From: Sipunculus nudus | Taxonomy: Eukaryota; Annelida; Sipuncula; Golfingiida; Sipunculidae | NCBI GenBank assembly: GCA_026874595.1 | Contig: CM049311.1 | Coordinates: forward strand, 57,560,453-57,624,452 | Direction of reading: 5' to 3' | Length of the DNA stretch: 64,000 bases | In this document: positions 11,801 to 21,760 of the stretch, piece by piece | Numbering within the stretch: position 1 is the stretch's first letter | Layout: each line of letters begins with the position of its first letter | Notes under the pieces: generated by a model | What the model was told of the DNA's origin: nothing | The model's database searches: none | Seen by the model: only the letters and a program-made list of their open reading frames with translations | Program-made: the position numbers and the translations under genes

Positions 11801-13423
11801 TCTTTGATTAAAACATTAATCTGTGAGTACATATATATTTTAAATTTGCTAAGGTCATGGTCAATTTAAAATTAAGCAGTTCGCTCCTGTCACATTTTAT
11901 GAATATTTTTTAGTAATTTTGTACATCTCCGGGTCTATGCATATTCTTCAAATTGTAGAAAGTCCAACATAAAGTGCTACAATTAAAATTAAATATACAA
12001 AGAGCCTAAATTAAAATAGACTTATCTTACGAGATGTAATAAATTGATGGTAGACACAATTTTTACACGACTTTATGTTTTGATGTACATAAATAGGTTG
12101 AATTTGAATGTTACAAGCAAGGACTATGTGCACATAGTATATTCTATAATTTAAAGACATATACAGATATACATACTTATTACTTGGTTTATGTTGTGTT
12201 GAACAGGAAGTGATTATATTTAATTAAATTTTATTGGACCAAACATTCCTTTTATATTTTTGTGTTTCAGGATTATTCAAACCCCACTCTTTTTTTTTCC
12301 TTTCAAAACCGTGCTTAACATGAAGTTGTTTATTTAACTTTCTGTTGAACACTGTGTGAAATTTAAAAGATTGTGTCTTTCACTATGTTGAATATGAAGC
12401 TACCGGAACTGGATTTATGTTGTACTGATCATGAACTAGCTTAAAATAATGTTGAACTTAGCCAAATTTTGGCTACTACAGAATTTAAATCTATTTAATT
12501 TTTATTTTTCATTAAGGACAAAAAATACCAAAAATTACAATTTAAATATATGGACAATATATTAAAACTGATAAAAAAATGTTGGTGCGTATTATTTCTG
12601 ACGGATAAAGGGTCTATTTTATATGCTATAGTATATTCAGACATTTGCATTTGCATTTAAAAGCACTTAAATGCATTTGCATTTGGAAAAATCTTAATGC
12701 ATTCGTATTTAAATGCAATGACTGGTGAAGCATTTGCATTCGGTAAACAACAAAACATTTGCATTTAAATGCGCCGAGTCACATTTGAACATAACCCCGA
12801 TGAAAAAATAACCTGAATAATGTGTGTGAGCGGATGGATGCCAGTTGGCCTTACTAGGAATATACTAGTTCTTTTAAGAAAACGGAATGCTGTCAAAAGA
12901 GTCTAAATAACCCGCATATTCCAGAATAACCGACAACTGCAAAGTAAACTGCACCCAGGATACTTTGCACGTCATAACCCCCCCCCCCCCCCAGCCAATG
13001 TTATCAGTTGGTACAATGAGCAAGTGCATTAAATATATCGTCATACACAGATAAGATGGATTTGGATATGACTAGCAAACCTCCACATGACCTTCATGGG
13101 TTTATACAAACATTAAAAACGGTTAAACATTTACATAATTATCTATATTAGGTGTACCCCTAACTACATGATTCAGCACATAACATACGTTATGTATGTC
13201 CACCATTTGCATTTCTGGCCCGAGCCCAGGTGAATAGTGTTCACGGTCATGGACCTATAGTTAGGTGAGATGGTGAGCGACTAACGTTACTAACAAAGTC
13301 AGATTTGTCTCCGCAATTAGTAAGGATCATTACATACCTTTGTGTACCGAAAATCCCACAGGTTTGTTTGAAGCTTCGAATGAGCTTCCCAGAGAGACGG
13401 GCAAACGGAGCGGTCAGAGCCAT
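3542..13423 (-). CDS. ACADL: Long-chain acyl-CoA dehydrogenase, mitochondrial (9 coding exons)
   Basis: Catalyses the FAD-dependent first step of mitochondrial beta-oxidation of long-chain acyl-CoAs, passing electrons to ETF. Coding exons on the minus strand: 13423-13338, 10069-9896, 9493-9463, 9198-9092, 8217-8050, 7486-7255, 6844-6629, 5911-5781, 3719-3542. All junctions have AG/GT sites and the phases agree, giving 440 aa (human 430). Residues 1-29 (MALTAPFARLSGKLIRSF...) are basic, hydroxylated and lack acids, as in a mitochondrial targeting peptide. Visible landmarks are GMTEPGAGSDLQG (first family signature, ending near S189-D190), ERL with E301 at the position of the LCAD-type catalytic base (human E291), and GGWGYMLEMPIA and YGGTNE near the C terminus. 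As in other LCADs, the MCAD-type glutamate in the YEGT position is glycine. No damage is seen in any exon. Introns 1 and 8 are swollen by repeats. Confidence 0.96.
3720..5780. repeat. ACADL intron 8 with GGTGGCGCCACC-family modules
   Basis: Between about 4200 and 5700 the intron is built of diverged modules. Units starting TGTAGGTGGCGCCACC or close variants lie near 4313, 4437, 4563, 4691 and 4817, a spacing of about 125-130 bp. A second module, with ATGAGTCATGTGACCA and TTGGTGATGATAGCTCC, recurs near 4850, 5285 and 5600. A 22-bp unit (AGGTGTCGCCACCAATACCTC) is duplicated in tandem near 5238-5280. A poly-G run lies at about 5380-5395. The block ends near 5695 with CCGACAGACGACGCCACACC. Confidence 0.8.
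5912..6628. other. ACADL intron 7, nothing recognisable
   Basis: About 0.7 kb of AT-rich sequence. No repeat unit, RNA gene or reading frame could be supported. Confidence 0.6.
6845..7254. other. ACADL intron 6, source of the upstream duplicate
   Basis: No gene is present. The interval is recognisable, diverged, at about 15760-16330, together with parts of both flanking exons. This shows a genomic rather than retroposed duplication. Confidence 0.8.
7487..8049. other. ACADL intron 5, nothing recognisable
   Basis: About 0.56 kb without a repeat family or reading frame that could be supported. Confidence 0.6.
8218..9091. repeat. ACADL intron 4 with degenerate (ACT)n and (TA)n/(GATA)n
   Basis: From about 8394 to 8605 the plus strand is an interrupted ACT trinucleotide repeat with frequent single-base changes. 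From about 8943 to 9002 a TA array passes into GATA repeats. Both are simple-sequence DNA. The exon 4 donor lies immediately after the left edge of exon 9198-9092. Confidence 0.9.
9494..9895. other. ACADL intron 2, AT-rich
   Basis: About 0.4 kb, including a short ATT-rich stretch next to the donor of exon 2. No other feature is seen. Confidence 0.6.
10240..10490. repeat. ATTTGCATTTAAATG word-mosaic block (ACADL intron 1)
   Basis: The short words CATTTGCAT, ATTTAAATG and TTTGTATTT recur with irregular spacing rather than as a clean tandem repeat. A sister block lies at 12635-12790 on the other side of the 45-bp minisatellite. The core ATTTGCAT is also an octamer-factor site, but its density here fits simple-sequence expansion better than an enhancer. 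Confidence 0.7.
10565..10700. repeat. TAATAG word-mosaic block (ACADL intron 1)
   Basis: Clusters of TAATAG/TAATAGTAATAG are separated by short unique spacers. The same word, in the opposite orientation, makes up the insertion at 57347-57490. Confidence 0.75.
11166..11742. repeat. 45-bp GC-rich minisatellite, ~13 units (ACADL intron 1)
   Basis: The units read, in part, CCGCACGCCCATCCAGACC then GCGCCAATCACAACACCGCC, repeated every 45 bp from a degenerate first unit near 11166. Because 45 is a multiple of three and the unit lacks stops, long frames stay open on both strands; the plus frame encodes a 15-residue repeat (HAHPDRANHNPAQEP). The array lies inside intron 1 of ACADL and its frames lack splice or family support, so they are judged not to be genes. 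Most units carry CCAATCA, a CCAAT-box-like heptamer. A (TA)n array follows directly at 11744-11799. Confidence 0.93.
11744..11799. repeat. (TA)n microsatellite
   Basis: TA array abutting the 45-bp minisatellite. Confidence 0.97.
12635..12790. repeat. Second ATTTGCATTTAAATG word-mosaic block (ACADL intron 1)
   Basis: Same vocabulary as 10240-10490: CATTTGCATTT, AAATGCATTTGCATTT and ATTTAAATGC. It lies upstream of the minisatellite with respect to the gene. Confidence 0.7.
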
Positions 13424-14017
13424 GGTTGTGTAATGCTCACTGGTCGCTTCAACAAGAAAGAGAGAGATGTATTAACTCTCGGTCACTAGTCCGAAGGTTG
13501 ATCAGTCCGTTCTTATCAGGGTAGTGGACTGTGTGTATGTTGGGCCTATCGCCAATGGTTATCATTGCCTAAATGTGTATCCATAGATACTGGCAAATAG
13601 TTCTATACAGGCCAACACCAGGGGCGTATGCATAACAGTAGTAAAAGGAGTAGCGTATATTCCGGTTAAACACATTGGATAAGAATTGTTTCAAGGCAAT
13701 TACACAGTGAAACAAAATTGCCCTCACCCCTTATTCAGATAAACAGTATTACAGAGATGGGTTTTTTTGTAATTAATTAGTTTGGGTAGCGTGGCTGAAT
13801 TTACAAATTCTCCTCCACGCATGCAACAGACAATATGGACTAAGGTAGATAAAATTAAGTCAATTAGTGGCCACAAGATTTTATTAAGACATAACTGTGT
13901 AAAATACATCTAGAGATACCATGAACTAACTATGATTACATAAAGTATATATACTGACCTACACCAAGTTGTCCACAATACTCTAGCCCTTTATTCTTAA
14001 CTTCTTTAAAACAAAAG
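13424..14017. promoter_or_regulatory. Probable 5' flank of ACADL
   Basis: Immediately upstream of the ACADL start codon on the minus strand. No TATA box is recognisable near the start codon and the transcription start cannot be placed. The assignment rests on position only. Confidence 0.3.
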
Positions 14018-14521
14018 CTAAGACAAGACCAGAGGCTCGCCGTGATTCAGGGAGACGGGGCTTAGCACGTCTGCCATGCTCTGTATCCCCAAGCCGAGAG
14101 AAAGGGCAAAGCTGAAACATTCACCAGGTTTACCCGGGTCATGTTTCAGTCCTGCATCACCACCTCTGTGGTCATTGGTCAACCCCAGAGATCTGGATCT
14201 ACTGGCATTAATACCAAGGGAATCTCCCCTGGTAGCCATGATGTCATAGGGTGTTCCCCGGTAATACCATGGGTAGGGCATTCGTGTAACAACAGACATG
14301 GGTGTTTTTAGTTAAGCACTAGCTTAGTAAGTAATAAGTAAAAAAATTGCACAAGTGAAATATAAATAGAATTTTTTTCTGAAAGTTGAGACAAGTGGTC
14401 CCGGCAATCCCATGCACAGTGCCTGACTGCACGAAAGAGGTTCGCCTTGAGAAGAACGACTTCTGGGGGAAGCGGGAAGAAGGATGAATGCTCCCATACG
14501 TATCCCCTCGACCACAATCAT
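14018..14521 (-). other. GC-richer block with minus-strand frames, unidentified
   Basis: Two minus-strand frames (14299-14018, 93 aa, starting MSVVTRMPYPWYYRGTPYD; 14521-14324, 65 aa, starting MIVVEGIRMGAF) lie in DNA less AT-rich than its surroundings. No domain, signal peptide or membrane segment is seen and no family is recognised. They could be exons of an unrecognised transcript or old repeat DNA. The evidence is weak. Confidence 0.2.
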
Positions 14522-14784
14522 TGTTGATAATTGTCCATAATCTGAATAGGAGTTGGCCTATTTAGTAAAATTAACAAAATAATGAACAGTGCTGGAAAAA
14601 TATGGAAAGATTTCCCCCAATTAACATGTATGCAGGGCATTTATAATCGTCTGCGGGAAGCTTATTACCCTAGCAACTGTCAAATGACATAGAACACATA
14701 CAGCAAGCCTTTCTTTACAAACCTTAATCAAACAGTGTCTCTTTGTTAAAAGTGGTAAATAATGAGAATAGGATGTAGGCTTCA

Positions 14785-15225
14785 GTGATGAAGGACTCGA
14801 GTCCTCACTTGGACGTCCACTTTTCTAGAGACTGGGACTGGGACTCGAGGGTCCTGGACTCGGACTTGTACTCAGACTCGGAGGCAAGGACTCCAGAAAT
14901 CAGGTCAAGACCAATAGAAATAAAATCTGTCACTAATTATAAAGAATTATTTACATGTGTCAACTGCTTACAAAATAATAATATATATACCAATTAAGCT
15001 TTGCTCAGCATCAGGAGCTATAAAAATAACTAACCACTATAGTAAAAGCATATGTGACCTAGCTTCTAATGTACATAATAATCGGAAATTTCCATTTTAA
15101 TTTGCTTTTTTTTGGACATGGACTTGAACTTGGACTCGAGTTCCGTATGACTCGGACTCGGAGAAGGTTGACTTGGACCCAAACCTCAAGAACTTAGACT
15201 CGAGTAGCCTGGACTATGGCCATTT
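14785..15225. repeat. GACTCGGACTTG word-mosaic, two blocks
   Basis: Words GACTCG, GACTTGG and CTGGGACTCGAG are strewn through 14785-14905 and again through 15110-15225, with about 200 bp of AT-rich spacer between. Like the other word-mosaics in this window, it is clustered but not periodic. The frame across the first block (starting MMKDSSPHLDVHFS) is a by-product. Confidence 0.7.
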
Positions 15226-15633
15226 CGTGTACTTCCGAGATACCGGTCACTTTGCATTACGATGAAAAGCGCTTGGTAGTATACAGACTTTTTCCAGCCC
15301 TGTCGGAATACACACGATGCCAGCGTTAACTTTCAACACAGTCTCTATACTGACTTGCTGGTGTGGCCTGAGGCCACTTTCTGCATATTTTCTCTCTCTC
15401 CGTGCTACACGAGCTTGCCACGGGCGCAGCTATGTTTGTTTATGCGCTAAGCCAATCAGATTTCTTCTAGCAGTGCTGCAGATTTGTTTAACGCAGAGAC
15501 AATAAGATTTTACTTTATCCAGCGCAAACTGACTGGGTGTTTGGCACCGTGCCAAACCTGAAGAATCCTGCTATTTTTTCACAGCGTGTAAGTGGAAGTT
15601 TGCCAGGAGGTCACGCGCTGAGTTCCGAGCGTA
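15226..15633. other. Intergenic, nothing recognisable
   Basis: No repeat family or gene could be supported. The 62-aa plus-strand frame at 15317-15505 has no supporting features. Confidence 0.5.
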
Positions 15634-16505
15634 CTATGAGACGTTTTATGGGAAGTTGTTCCATCAGATAGAAAAATCTCTCACCAAGCACATTTAACCG
15701 AGAGACGCTCACGTCCTCAAAGAACAAAGGACAACTCCGCTGTGTCCTGAAGAAAAAAAAATGAGAGAACATGTGTCGCTATGTATTTTACTATGGAAAT
15801 AGTATTAGATCAACATTGTTGAATCAACAACAGTTTTTTTTAAGTTAACTGTATTCAATAACGGCATTAAGTTCGACAGTCCTAGACGATCCCTTTGTAG
15901 CCTATATGATGTCGAGGGAGTGGTAATCATTTTACCCATGGGCATGTTGCAGAAGCGGATCCAGGGTCCGGACCCCCCCCCCCCCCTTTCAGCGACCGCA
16001 ACTTTTTAAGGGTTTCAGGCTAATTTGTGTGGCCTGCCCCCCCCCCCCCCCCCCCTTTCCGGACTTGGGGACCTTTTGTTAGGTTTTGTGATTAGTCCTC
16101 CTGGGTTGAACCCCTCCTTTTTCTGAATCCTGGATCCGACCTTGTGTTGATGCGACAGTACATTCATGGCCGTAACGTCCTACATGTTATAATGACGTAT
16201 GTCCGGTGCTGTTGGACGTTAACTATTAAATACCAGTTGTATGTAAAAAGATTTAACACAGGATGCTGCTTCCTTGAATGGACAAGTTTATGCATCTACC
16301 ACTGTGACCAGGAGGAAGTATCTGTTCTCTGTGCCTACATCTGCCTTTATACCGAGTTTGTTGGACACCCGTCCCTTCCTGAAGCCCGGCATGTCGGCGT
16401 CCAGGATGAGCAGACTAATTCCGTGGGCGGTATTTTTGACATAAATGTCCGTCACCACGATGGCCACGTCAGACATGTAACCGTTAGTGATGAACACTTT
16501 GATGA
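15634..16505 (-). pseudogene. Broken partial duplicate of ACADL exons 6-7 with the intervening intron
   Basis: 15634-15755 matches ACADL exon 7 (6844-6729 part) but lacks about 12 bp, has a 6-bp insertion and is frame-disrupted. 16345-16500 matches exon 6, still encoding VFITNGYMSDVAIVV and HGISLLILDADMPGFRKGR, but is cut off before the exon's first third. The intron between them is also conserved, so this is a DNA-level duplication, not a processed copy. It has the same orientation as ACADL and lies 2.2 kb upstream of its first exon. A C-rich insertion (15946-16146) interrupts the intron copy. No other ACADL exon is recognisable nearby, so no function is expected. Confidence 0.9.
15946..16146. 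mobile_element. C-rich short inverted-end insertion, ~190-200 bp
   Basis: Absent from the parental ACADL intron 6. It starts near GCGGATCCAGG and ends near CCTGGATCCGAC, so its ends are inverted copies. Inside are two poly-C runs (about 15973-15987 and 16037-16056). The flanks share TGTTG, a likely target duplication. A related sequence (GACGCGGATCAAGGA followed by a poly-C run) lies in alpha-tubulin intron 2 near 41830-41962. Superfamily unknown. Confidence 0.55.
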
Positions 16506-17500
16506 ACACTCTTGGTTATCTTTTCTAACGTTATCCTTAAAATATCGGTAACATCGAAACCCAGAGTGAAACTGACAGAATGTTAACTTATGAGGATTGA
16601 AATCCTTCCATATGTGTGGATGTCTTGGTATACTGCGTGCACAGCAGTTCTAATCAAATCATCGAGGGATTCATATTGATTTGTCATTTAGTTAAATAGC
16701 AAATAACGTCCGAAGAAAAAAGGTTTAAATAAATTATAAACATAACTCACAGGTGAGTGTGTGTGGGAAATGTGTAAGACTTTAGCTCTGTTTCAAAGTA
16801 GATCTTAGGAAATCGGAAAGAAACATTGCATTGATTTATTTTAGCGAATGTATGGTGCCGAAATACATATTTTATAACTTTTATAAGTAAGCCTAATAAT
16901 TGTTTATAAACCGGAAACCCTAAAAAAGAAAAAGGAAATATATGAAATACATTCCTGTATCTTAACCATCGTCCTTTTTCTTGCTGTTTTAAATAAAAAT
17001 GAATATTAAAAGAATCACGTGAATTGCAAATTGACCATATTCCATAGCAACCGTAAGGCAAATCACGTTTATATCAGAATGCAAATCATATACCCTGGAT
17101 CATTTGCACTATCTTATTAGTCAAAAGATACTCAGAGAGGAGGCCATGCAGCAAAGAGCCTTCTCCTCGTATTTGCAAGTTTTATTTCATTCATTCCTGT
17201 CTTCTTTCTCAGGCCAGTACGTGTAGACAGGCCCACACGGCGCAGCGTAAACCGCTGGTCAGTTACCAGCCGGTCATCTGTCTTTTTTATATTGGGTGTA
17301 TAGTTTGTATTGCTTCGCGAAAAGTGACTTTAAGAACGTACCACTCTGTTTGAGGTATTACTAGGTCCTTTACATAAAAATCGAAATCAGGGAATTCAGT
17401 ATACTTTTTGTAGACCATTTAATAAAATGTGTCACAAAATGTGAGCCACCTAATATACACCCCATAGACTTAAGTTGGGCGCCGTCATGATGCGCTCCCT
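16506..17500. other. Intergenic, no gene seen
   Basis: AT-rich DNA. A 104-aa minus-strand frame (17061-16747) shows no domain or coding signature and is not called as a gene. Confidence 0.5.
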
Positions 17501-17559
17501 CTATAAACAAGCCCGCTGCACGCCCGTGAATGCAAAGGCTATAACTATATCCGCCAAAA

Positions 17560-18000
17560 CAGTTTTGGTGGATACTATGTTTTCAGCCTGACGCCGTCTC
17601 CATAACCACTGGACGGAATTTCATAAAACTCGGAATTGTGATCGGGTCATCATGTGAAATGCTGCGCCTTTATTTTTGGGTTTACCTCAGACCTTTCCTC
17701 TCTGCAGAGCGTCCATCTGTGCATCTGTTTTCACACATAAACCTACATATTTTGGGACTCGTTTAACCAAACGGGCTGAAATTTTGCATGAGTATTGGTC
17801 CTGGATAGCTTTATATCATACACAAAACTGAGGGCGCCATCTACAGCTATTTTTGCACAGCGCCCATCTGTTCGTCTGCAGTGGGTAAAAATCACTCGTG
17901 TATCTGCTGTGGTTGGACTTATTCTTCCTCTAGACTGGATGGACCCACCGGGAGTCACTCCACCTAACCATTCTTCACTTGGATTGCTCATGGTCATTAA
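17560..18000. repeat. GGTGGCGCCACC-family copy
   Basis: Shares ordered blocks with 25990-26640: CCACTGGACGGA, GACCTTTCCTCTC, GCGTCCATCTGTG, GAAATTTTGCATG, TTTTTGCACAGCGCCCATCTG and a trailing AAATCACTC. The overlapping plus and minus frames (111 and 148 aa) fall in this repeat and are discounted. Confidence 0.8.
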
Positions 18001-19153
18001 TCTATCTAACCACCATTTCTGCCCAATATCTTTGAAACTTAAACAGTTATCAGTACGGTACATATATATGCACACATTTGCCCAAAATGAAACAAAATAC
18101 AAACAAAATGAATCAATGAATGATATGTAATGTGTGCCCCAAACGTGACCCCACCTAAGGTCACTAGCAAAGTTTTTCTTTCTCAACAACTTATAGATAT
18201 ATACTCTGTACTATAGTATTAACACAATTATCAATCACAGTGTAAACAACATGATTATCAACACTTAAATATAAAAAATCACAGTGTCAACAATATGACT
18301 GTTAACACTTAAATATACAAATTCACTTGACCTAAATACTGTAAAGCTGGTAATAAAACAAACTTGATTAAAACACAAGGTTCCAAAAATGTTAATTAAA
18401 GGTAATTTCCTGTTTTATCACTAGAGCTTATATTTACAAATTGCTTTACTTTGAGGCTGTTAATACAACTACAGAATCACCTTTTGAATAAAACTGCTTG
18501 ACAGTTTATATTTTTGTCACCCATGTGGCAATAATCCAATATTCTTTTAATTGTGAGTCTTTCAAATTGACGCAGTAATACAAATAGCCAGTTGTGACGT
18601 CATCCAATCCTGTTGATCAGTCACCGACTCTCGCCCAGTTTTTTAAAGACCACCCTGCCAAAGAACGGAACCTAACCCGAGTGCTGACCACCAAATGTAC
18701 CGTTTCACAGACTTCCCAAGTCTTTTTTTTTACAATTTCCCGGGGTTGCATGCCCCGAATGTTCTCCGACTGAATGATATCCAGGGCTTTTCACCACTCT
18801 TCCGCCAGACGTTTCACCTCGAAACGAATTTCTTCCTGGAAGGAACTTTTTTCTTAATATTTCACATGCGTATATGCTTACAAAATATCCTTACCACAAA
18901 AATACATGCCCAAAGGTAATGCGCAATTATCCTTACACCATAAAGAAGAAATTCAACTTGTGACGCCCCAAGCAATCTTTCAACATATTATGCATTTTAA
19001 TTGTATTTTTAAGGATAACAGCCAATTTTATCTCAACAGGGCACAAATCATAACCATAAAAGCCACCTGCAATTTTTCTATTGTTCGTATATTTACAGCA
19101 TTTATGAGGACGGCAGATTACAGACATATTGGTCTATTTTCAGCAAATCATAA

Positions 19154-19226
<73 letters not shown>

Positions 19227-19560
19227 AACCTGATAAGCGGACAAGGCTTGACAGGTCCTCCAAAGATTCTGTAAAACAGGACAAAAACACAGGTTTCCGC
19301 ACCTCTTTTAATACATTAAAAACACATGGCCAGATTTTTTAAATACTTGAAATGCAAGATTTCTCAGGAACTGGTGATCTTACATTTTATTAAATTATAG
19401 AGGAAGTTGGACTTCAGATATGAAAGAATTGGTCTTTATGTAGATACATATTCACTGTCATAGTTGTAATTATATTAAAAATTCATGTCTTTGTTCAATT
19501 TTCAAATTTCTTTCAAATTTTGTTCAGTCTTTGAAAAAGTTCATTCATTGAAACAGTGGT
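18001..19560. other. Intergenic with a long TA array
   Basis: Contains a TA array at 19158-19224 and otherwise unremarkable AT-rich sequence. No gene is seen. Confidence 0.6.
19158..19224. repeat. (TA)n microsatellite
   Basis: Uninterrupted TA array; the I/Y-rich frames over it on both strands are artefacts. Confidence 0.97.
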
Positions 19561-19629
19561 CCTCTTGTCGAGCCGGTCGTTAGTGCCATCTGTTAGCAAA
19601 GTCCACAACCAGGCACACTCTGCAGCAGC

Positions 19630-19758
19630 GCGATCTATTAGGCTGTTTATAAACTAACCAGGAAACCAGCTCCCTCTCACCTGTGGGTTCACCTGACCTA
19701 GCGCTTACTCCACTGCACTGCGCTCAACCCCTGGGGAAGTTTACCGGAAGATATACAG
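19630..19758 (+). other. Possible 5' non-coding exon of the 27.4-kb gene
   Basis: The next plus-strand gene begins with a splice acceptor at 27378, so a 5' exon must lie upstream. A comparatively GC-rich segment ends at 19758 with ATACAG before GTGAGGAAA, a strong donor. The start of this segment is arbitrary. A link across the intervening 7.6 kb is inference. Confidence 0.25.
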
Positions 19759-19759
19759 G

Positions 19760-21760
19760 TGAGGAAATAATGGTGTATTTCCAGAACGTATGGATCTAAG
19801 ATCACGTGTTTCGCAGTGTGGCTTAATTAGTGGTTAAATGACTGAAATAGAGGGTCTATTGCAATACAGTGTTGAGCGATATTATATCGTTTTATGAGCT
19901 GGCCCTCAAATTTTCACCTGGCCTTGAAATGTAACTGTTTCACGTGACCAAAAGGGCAGGGATCTGTCATTGTTGTAACCACTGGTACCAGAGACATACG
20001 AACGACTGTTTTATTACTTTTGTTGTAAAGGTGCTTTTATTAGCAAAATATCACATGCTCAGTCTCAACTTGCTGAATACTGTTGACAGTGTTGTATTTT
20101 ATTTCCTTCCTTTAATATATGGTCACAGTCTCAAATGTTACAGTTAAGCAAGGCCCTCAGCTTCAAGAATTCTAGCCCACTTTCCTCGCATAGTAATTAG
20201 TTTTGTGTTAAAGCATATGATTGTTACGGTACTGGTATCTGGTTCATTTCCACTAAAATTTATAATATAAATGAATGTGCACTTTTAAAGTTCTTTAATA
20301 TCCCTTTAAACTGCAGTAATAATATCAGGTCCAAATTCGCTATTGGCATTATTGCAGTATGTGCCTTACAAAGTTTTATTGAATGTAACGGAATCCTTTA
20401 TTAAATCAAAGTTTTGGTTGACTATGTCAAAGATAAAAGCAAGGAAGTGGCTAAACTGCCAACAGGGAAAATTAACCTTGCCAACAGTTTATATAAATCA
20501 TCCTTTGTCATAGGCTTTAATTAGGGGAGGTGTGAAGATGTTGGAGATGCTTTAATTAGTCATTAATCTGCCCTACATGAGCTGTCTAAAAAAAAACTCT
20601 AAAGGTCACATTCAATTTGTCTGCACTTTCTCAAATTTCACTGCTTGTTTGCTCACAAGCATATAATGTTAATAAGCAGTCATTTATGCCATTGCTGCAG
20701 TTTTAAACTCGCACTTGCATACCTTTAATCAAGTGATCAGTTTATCTTTTGATGTTTATACCAAGGTTATTTCAAGGTTCAGTCTGGTAAGGTAAATAAA
20801 AACTTTGGACAAGGTAAACTTCACATACAAAACAAGAAATCTTAAAATTATGTACACCAAATAGATTGCTTGATCTAAAACTACCAAGAAAATATCACAA
20901 AATAACAATTTTTTACAATCACAAATTGTTAACTTTACATAAAGAAAAATCTAATTTTTAAAGCAGTTTGTCATCTCAGGTTCTTAATAATAATGAAAAT
21001 TGCAAACAAACTGAAATTAGAAAATATATTCCTTTGCACGCAAATTTTCCCTTCCAGCAATTAAGCATATATATGCATATGTAAATTTACCTAATTACAA
21101 TTAGAGCATATATTCTTATGCCAGCAGTTGTGCCTGGTAATTCAACTGCTGGCAAGGTAATTAAATTTCCCCTGTCAGAGTTAGCCCCTTCCAAAATGCA
21201 AAGTTGGAGTCAGAGGTTCCTTGCCAGTCAGCATAAATGCAAATGCAAATTCACATGTGACTTAGTTTGGCATTCTCTGTATTATGATAATTTTAGCCTG
21301 TGAATATGGCAGATTGAAATGGTTTAATATATTAATAGAAGGCGCTATCAGTTGATATTTGATGTGGTTGCCAGCCTGTCTTGCATAACCTCTCTTCACA
21401 GCTAGCACTTAGCATCTGCACTCACTACAATAGTGTTCCATTGCATAGGGGTGAATATTATCCCTGTTCAGTGTCACTGGTCGTCTTCTAGCATTGTAAA
21501 TCCAGCCTTTGTTGCACCAGGTCCTGTTTACATCCGCTAGCCAGGCATACACTCAGCATGGATCAGTTCAGGATGGAATCTGACTAAGCAGAAGATCGGC
21601 TAAATAAAAGTCTTACATGTGTCCTAAGGAAATATCATGCATCACTCATGCACTCTCATAACAAACCAAGGCAAGATGGCAACCTCCAAGTAATATCAGG
21701 CGGGTGACAGCTATTTGATTTTGAAAGTAAAAAAAATAATTATTTATTTTTAGTAAGTCC
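19760..21760. other. AT-rich stretch, no gene seen
   Basis: About 2 kb without a reading frame or repeat family that could be supported. It may be intron if the proposed upstream exon is real. Confidence 0.5.

Noticed and set aside
11083-11869. Long open frames on both strands (177, 169 and 126 aa) that look like a repetitive protein
   Set aside because: They are the 45-bp minisatellite read in several frames, followed by TA repeats; all lie inside ACADL intron 1 with no splice or start support.
16288-16509. 73-aa frame as an independent small acyl-CoA dehydrogenase gene
   Set aside because: It is a truncated copy of ACADL exon 6 with altered residues, no start and no matching neighbours.
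17743-18189. 148-aa minus-strand frame and the overlapping 111-aa plus-strand frame
   Set aside because: Most of it falls in a GGTGGCGCCACC-family repeat shared with 26.0-26.6 kb; no conserved protein feature.
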